The notes under the pieces were generated by a model. It did not search any database and was not told the DNA's origin. It saw only the letters and a program-made list of their open reading frames with translations. Of a DNA stretch of 44,538 nucleotides, positions 40,783-44,538 are shown piece after piece; within the stretch, counting starts at the first letter, position 1, and each line of letters starts with the position of its first letter. The stretch covers positions 354,304 to 398,841 of the forward strand of contig ML976995.1 in the NCBI GenBank assembly GCA_010015675.1, written 5' to 3'. Both the position numbers and the translations under genes were made by a program. Origin of the DNA: Byssothecium circinans (lineage: Eukaryota > Ascomycota > Dothideomycetes > Pleosporales > Massarinaceae).

Positions 40783-43161
40783 TCACCCCCACTCTCCTTG
40801 TCTTTTTTCCCTCTTCATCCCCCCAGGCTCTCCCCCTCCCGCACTCACCCCAATTCCACCGCCCTCCCACCTCCGCACCACCTCCCTCAAAACCCCATGC
40901 CCATCCGGAAACCTCACCGCTACCATCCGACTAACTATAAAATACGCATCCCCATCCACCCTATACAACACCCTCAACAACGCCGCGATCAACTCCAACC
41001 CCTTCCCCAAAACGCGCATACTCTGCTCCATCCCCTGCACAACCATGTCATTAACCTCCATCCCATCCACATCCTTCTCCTCGCGCTCCGCCACAACACC
41101 CAAGGCCGCAAAACAATGCGCCACGGCGCTGGCATACGATATCAGCTCCGGGATCTGGTCCTGAATATCCTTGAGATCGCGGGAGTAGGTGTGAGCGCCG
41201 TCGATCAATTTCTGCAGCTCGGCGCGCGAGTACCCGTCTTTGCGGCGCTTGTAGGAGTGCGGTGTTAGGAGCGAGAGGCGCTCGAGGGCGAAGGTTTTCT
41301 CGCCGTCGAGTTTGTACCAGTGCACTTGGTGCAGGGTGGCGAGCGTGTTGAGCATTTCACGGGTCATGGTTAGGGTGGCTGTATGTTCTTCGCTGCGCTG
41401 CTCGAGGGCTTGGAGCGTTTGTTTGCAGAGGTGGACGCTGGCGCTGAGGGAGCGGGCGAGATTGAGTTGCGAGGGCGTTATTAAGTTTCCTTGAGTGGAT
41501 TTCATGGCGGCGTAGCGTTGGTTTCGTAGGGTGGTTATTGTAGATTGTGTGATGCGGATTAGGAGGGGAAAGTGCTGTTCGAAGGAAAGGGGTGGGAAGT
41601 TGATTAGGCTGCGGAGGTCGCCATTGAATGTGGTTTGGGCTTTGAGAGCGGAGGGGAGGCTGGGGGTGGGGATAGTGGTGGTTTCTGTTATGCTGTTGTT
41701 ACGGAAATGATCGAGGAATGGCTTGCGCGAGCCATTGTGAGATTTTTTGCGCTCTTCTTTTGGATGAGTAGGGTGGTTCTTGAGCTGAGTGACACCGTTG
41801 TTGTCTACGCAGAAGTTAGTGCGCATCGGGGTCAAAGGGCCACTATTGGACGGATCCGAATCAGCTTTTGGAATGGTGAGGAATTTTGCTTGGTCATGTT
41901 CATTCTCCAGCCTCTTCTCCCCACCTCCAGTCAAAGGTTCCGCTTGCAAGGTCTCTGAGTTCTGACCTTCTGGCGTAGATTTCGCGTCTGATTTCGACTT
42001 CCTGTGGAAATGAGCGTGAAAGGGCGTCCGTGAAGTACCAGTGAGGGAGCCTTCGCTATTGTTTGGATTAGCAAGACCAGTAGCAGACCGCTCTCGCTTG
42101 TCATCTTGATCTTTATCCTTTTCCTTCGTCGAAGGTTCTGGTAGCAGAGCTTCAAGAGCGTGGACGACTGGGCAAGACTTCACGTTGGATATCGACTTCT
42201 TCCGAAACCGGGTGTAGGCTGTCTTTAGCGATTCGCTAACAGATTGTTGACGCTCATGTCTCCGTGGAGAGGGGCGCGTTTTGCGAGGGTTGTGATTATA
42301 TTCCTCCGCCGATGGCTCTTCCGCAATAACAGAAGCGTCGTATCGCAGATTGCTGACGCTCTTTGCAGTCTTTGTGCGTCCTTGGCGCGGAACTTGCTGA
42401 TTAAAAATGGCTGATATTTTTACATACTGGTTCGGACGACGTCGAGAAGCATTGCCAAGAGAGCCTTCTGATGTGACTTTTCTGATCGAAGGAGTGCGGA
42501 CCGGGTCAGGGCGTTTGGCTATTGTATGATCGATTCTGGGAGCAACGTCTGGTACCGGCGGCGATGGTTTGGTGCTCTCTAGGGCACTATCTTGGGTGAC
42601 CCTTCGTTTCAAGCGGGTTCCACTAGGTGCGGCGTGTCCAACCTCCGCATCCCCGTTTCCTGGGGCACTGATTTGTACAGGTGAAGTTAACTTGCTGCTC
42701 GCTAGGGAGCCATCTGAAGTAACCTTCCGTATTGGCGGACTCCGGACAGTTATAGAACTATTCATGGACAATACATCTTCTAATGCCTTTGCCTGTTCTG
42801 TGCGTGGTGGCTTGCTCTCAACAGCGGAATCTACCTTTTCAGTATTCTCCCTCGACATTGTGTTCTTCAGAGTGCCTCTCGGGCTCCTATCGCCTATCTT
42901 TTGTGCCTGGGATAGGATTTCGAGGCCTCCATTCGCTAGCACTGCATTGATAGATCCGAACAATTGCCGACGCGGAAGCCTTCTGTCTGCGATGAAACTC
43001 ACCGGATGCTGTGGCGCGAGAGGTGTCTCCTTGTCTGCCGTGGCTCCCGTCGAAGGATCCAATAGCCTAGGCAGCTTGCTATCCAAAGCCGCATTTTTTG
43101 GAGATCCGGGTGGTCGTTTATGAAGCAATCGTGGCGGAAGACTGTCAGTTGAATACGCCAT
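40783..43161 (-). CDS. Large fungal protein, disordered N-terminus and helical C-terminus (792 aa)
   Basis: A single exon with ATG at 43159-43161. Residues 1 to about 490 are Ser/Lys/Arg-rich and low in hydrophobics. They contain repeated segments: IRKVTSDGSLASSK, RRVTQDSALESTK and IRKVTSEGSLGNAS. A second set is TRFRKKSISNVKS, AHFHRKSKSDAKS and DHFRNNSITETTT. These basophilic-kinase-like Arg-x-x-Ser contexts suggest phosphorylation, as inference only. The last 300 residues are helical: NFPPLSFEQHFPLLIRIT, LARSLSASVHLCKQTLQALE, RAELQKLIDGAHTYSRDL and GMEQSMRVLGKGLELIAALL. The LEQRSEEHTATLTM stretch recalls the helices of the two neighbouring genes. Unknown function, possibly a signalling or scaffold protein. 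Confidence 0.85.
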   Translation of the reverse strand: MAYSTDSLPPRLLHKRPPGSPKNAALDSKLPRLLDPSTGATADKETPLAPQHPVSFIADRRLPRRQLFGSINAVLANGGLEILSQAQKIGDRSPRGTLKNTMSRENTEKVDSAVESKPPRTEQAKALEDVLSMNSSITVRSPPIRKVTSDGSLASSKLTSPVQISAPGNGDAEVGHAAPSGTRLKRRVTQDSALESTKPSPPVPDVAPRIDHTIAKRPDPVRTPSIRKVTSEGSLGNASRRRPNQYVKISAIFNQQVPRQGRTKTAKSVSNLRYDASVIAEEPSAEEYNHNPRKTRPSPRRHERQQSVSESLKTAYTRFRKKSISNVKSCPVVHALEALLPEPSTKEKDKDQDDKRERSATGLANPNNSEGSLTGTSRTPFHAHFHRKSKSDAKSTPEGQNSETLQAEPLTGGGEKRLENEHDQAKFLTIPKADSDPSNSGPLTPMRTNFCVDNNGVTQLKNHPTHPKEERKKSHNGSRKPFLDHFRNNSITETTTIPTPSLPSALKAQTTFNGDLRSLINFPPLSFEQHFPLLIRITQSTITTLRNQRYAAMKSTQGNLITPSQLNLARSLSASVHLCKQTLQALEQRSEEHTATLTMTREMLNTLATLHQVHWYKLDGEKTFALERLSLLTPHSYKRRKDGYSRAELQKLIDGAHTYSRDLKDIQDQIPELISYASAVAHCFAALGVVAEREEKDVDGMEVNDMVVQGMEQSMRVLGKGLELIAALLRVLYRVDGDAYFIVSRMVAVRFPDGHGVLREVVRRWEGGGIGVSAGGGEPGGMKREKRQGEWG

Positions 43162-43452
43162 CTTGAAGTGTTTGCCCAGCAGTGATAGGCAAAGAGGGAG
43201 TTCCTTTCGCGACCTCCGGAATCCCTCCTTCCGGAATCCCTCCGTAGTGTTTTAAGGAGTATTGATTCGAAATAGTGGTATTTGATTGGTGATTTACTTA
43301 TCACGTGCTCAATATGATGCCGTCGGTGTTTCAGCTTTTTAATACACGAGAGACGTCAACTCTCCCGTCGCCACCTCTCTATACACCCATATTATCCCGC
43401 GCAATACGTTTTTGTTAACTACAATATACTTTTATCACCTGATTTAATTACT
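43162..43452. other. Short intergenic region before the hAT relic
   Basis: It contains the promoter of the minus-strand 792-aa gene. I looked for a hAT terminal inverted repeat and an 8-bp target duplication here and could not identify one. Confidence 0.45.
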
Positions 43453-44538
43453 ATGGCTTCCGTCAACTCTCTCAATACTCCTGAGAGTACTCAAGTGGTG
43501 ATTTTCGAGGATAAGAGCGCTGGCTCACTCACTAAACTCAACACTGCGGATATCCCTGTGCCCACATCACTCCAAGAGACAAACAGTGAGAGTGTAGAGG
43601 TGCTTCTTGGTGGCACAAGAGGCGTTTTTCAAGGCGCGTTCGACTACGACTGGGTAGTATGGGAACACCCTGAGCTCATTAGTTGCCGTAAGCTCTCATA
43701 CAGTAAGAAAACGCGAGCATAGTGGTGGAAGTACAGAGTCCCTATACAACGTACTACCAGTACAAAAGACGGCGAACTTATTGACGAGGAGTACTTCTTA
43801 TGTAAGACGTGTTACCTAGAAGTTCCTAGCGGTAATTGCAAGTTTCTTATTACCCGCGGAGGTGCTGGCGTCCTGGGCCACTTTTGATCAGCTCATTAGA
43901 AGACCTTTGTTGCTAAAAACAATCTGGGAGTACCAACTAAGTCATTGGAGAAAGTAGTGGATATAACCAACAAGGATAAATAAGAGGTGGCAAACACTAT
44001 TCTGGACATACTAAGTCCTGAGACCCTCAAGCGAGACATCCTCTGCTGGCTTGTTCACGAGAACATTCTGTATCGGGTAGTTGATAGTCCTCACTTCAAG
44101 CAAATATTTGCTCGCCTGCAACACTTTGCCTAGAGGGAGTTGATTCCTAGTAACCGCACCTTCTGATGGTGGGTCCTACAGGAGTACTATCACCACAAAC
44201 AGGAGATCAAACTTATACTCGCGGAAGCCTACGGCAAAGTACATCTCTCGTTTGATATATGGACTTCTCGTCGTCGCAAAGCTATAAATAGTGTAACCGC
44301 TCACTGGGTGGATCACCGTGGCGCCTGCCAAATAACACTACTTGCTTTGACGGAGATGCCAGATACTCATAGTGGTATAAACCTCTGCGCAAATACTCTC
44401 AAAGTAATCGACGACTACAATATCCGTGACCGCGTTGGCTACTTTGTACTCGACAATGCCTCGTCAAACGACGTCGCTGTTGATGAGCTCTGCCGTGAGC
44501 TAGGGCTCAACTCTCCGTGGAGAAGACTACGCTGTGCT
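43453..44538 (+). pseudogene. hAT-family transposase relic, truncated by the window end
   Basis: One continuous plus-strand frame from ATG 43453 to the last base reads as a hAT transposase with no frameshift. A BED-type zinc-finger region appears first (FDYDWVVWEHPEL, YFLCKTCYLEV, GAGVLGHF.SAH). The DDE-core start follows (KVHLSFDIWTSRRRKAINSV, YFVLDNASSNDVAVDELCRE). Six in-frame stops interrupt it: TAG 43720, TGA 43885, TAG 43897, TAA 43981, TAG 44131 and TGA 44164. Each is explained by a C-to-T change (CAG, CAA or CGA to stop). Those in CpA context fit RIP; the CGA cases fit CpG deamination. The element is dead, and its 3' part lies outside the window. Confidence 0.9.

Noticed and set aside
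32685..44538. Possible secondary-metabolite cluster around the Zn2Cys6 factor
   Set aside because: No polyketide synthase, peptide synthetase, terpene cyclase, P450 or transporter gene lies nearby.

Overview
The window looks like nuclear DNA of a filamentous ascomycete (Pezizomycotina; Dothideomycetes is plausible but is an inference). The genes are interrupted by short introns of 44-71 nt with GTAAGT/GTATGT/GTGAGT donors and CTAAC/CTGAC-like branch points. The families are typical of such fungi: a rhodopsin-domain (Pth11-like) membrane protein, a Zn2Cys6 regulator, a membrane-anchored GH16 protein, an ACC-synthase-like PLP enzyme and an APH-like kinase. A hAT transposon at the right edge carries stop codons of the C-to-T kind expected from repeat-induced point mutation (RIP) plus CpG deamination. 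Coding genes lie on both strands without operon logic. All introns were placed by eye from splice signals and reading-frame continuity.

Left part (1-12 kb): a decayed galactose/glyoxal-oxidase-like gene, a small DUF7770-like gene, an APH-like kinase, a GH16 gene with one in-frame stop, a 772-bp TA-flanked DNA element, an intact rhodopsin-domain gene followed by a 5'-truncated glycosyltransferase, and a haloacid-dehalogenase gene with a one-base frameshift. Middle (12-26 kb): an ACC-synthase-like gene behind a perfect 19-bp inverted repeat and two TGACGTCA palindromes, a gene-poor stretch with a degenerate repeat array and a 127-bp TA-flanked palindromic MITE, an aquaporin with a changed second NPA box, a 628-aa protein of unknown function, an F-box/2EXR-like gene, a membrane J-domain gene, a 140-bp tandem duplication and an F-box-like remnant.

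Right part (26-44.5 kb): a large multi-membrane protein with one frameshift, a ZZ zinc-finger protein and a Zn2Cys6 transcription factor sharing a divergent promoter region, a 2-kb gene-poor stretch, a coiled-coil protein, three neighbouring minus-strand genes with a similar helical motif (one decayed), and a hAT transposase relic cut by the window end.

I see no classical biosynthetic cluster and no obviously new multi-gene system. The main features are the density of single-lesion or fragmentary genes (about eight), the small TA-flanked elements, a repeated TATA-leader-ATG block present twice, and the ACC-synthase intron that is a multiple of three and would encode a hydrophobic segment if retained.
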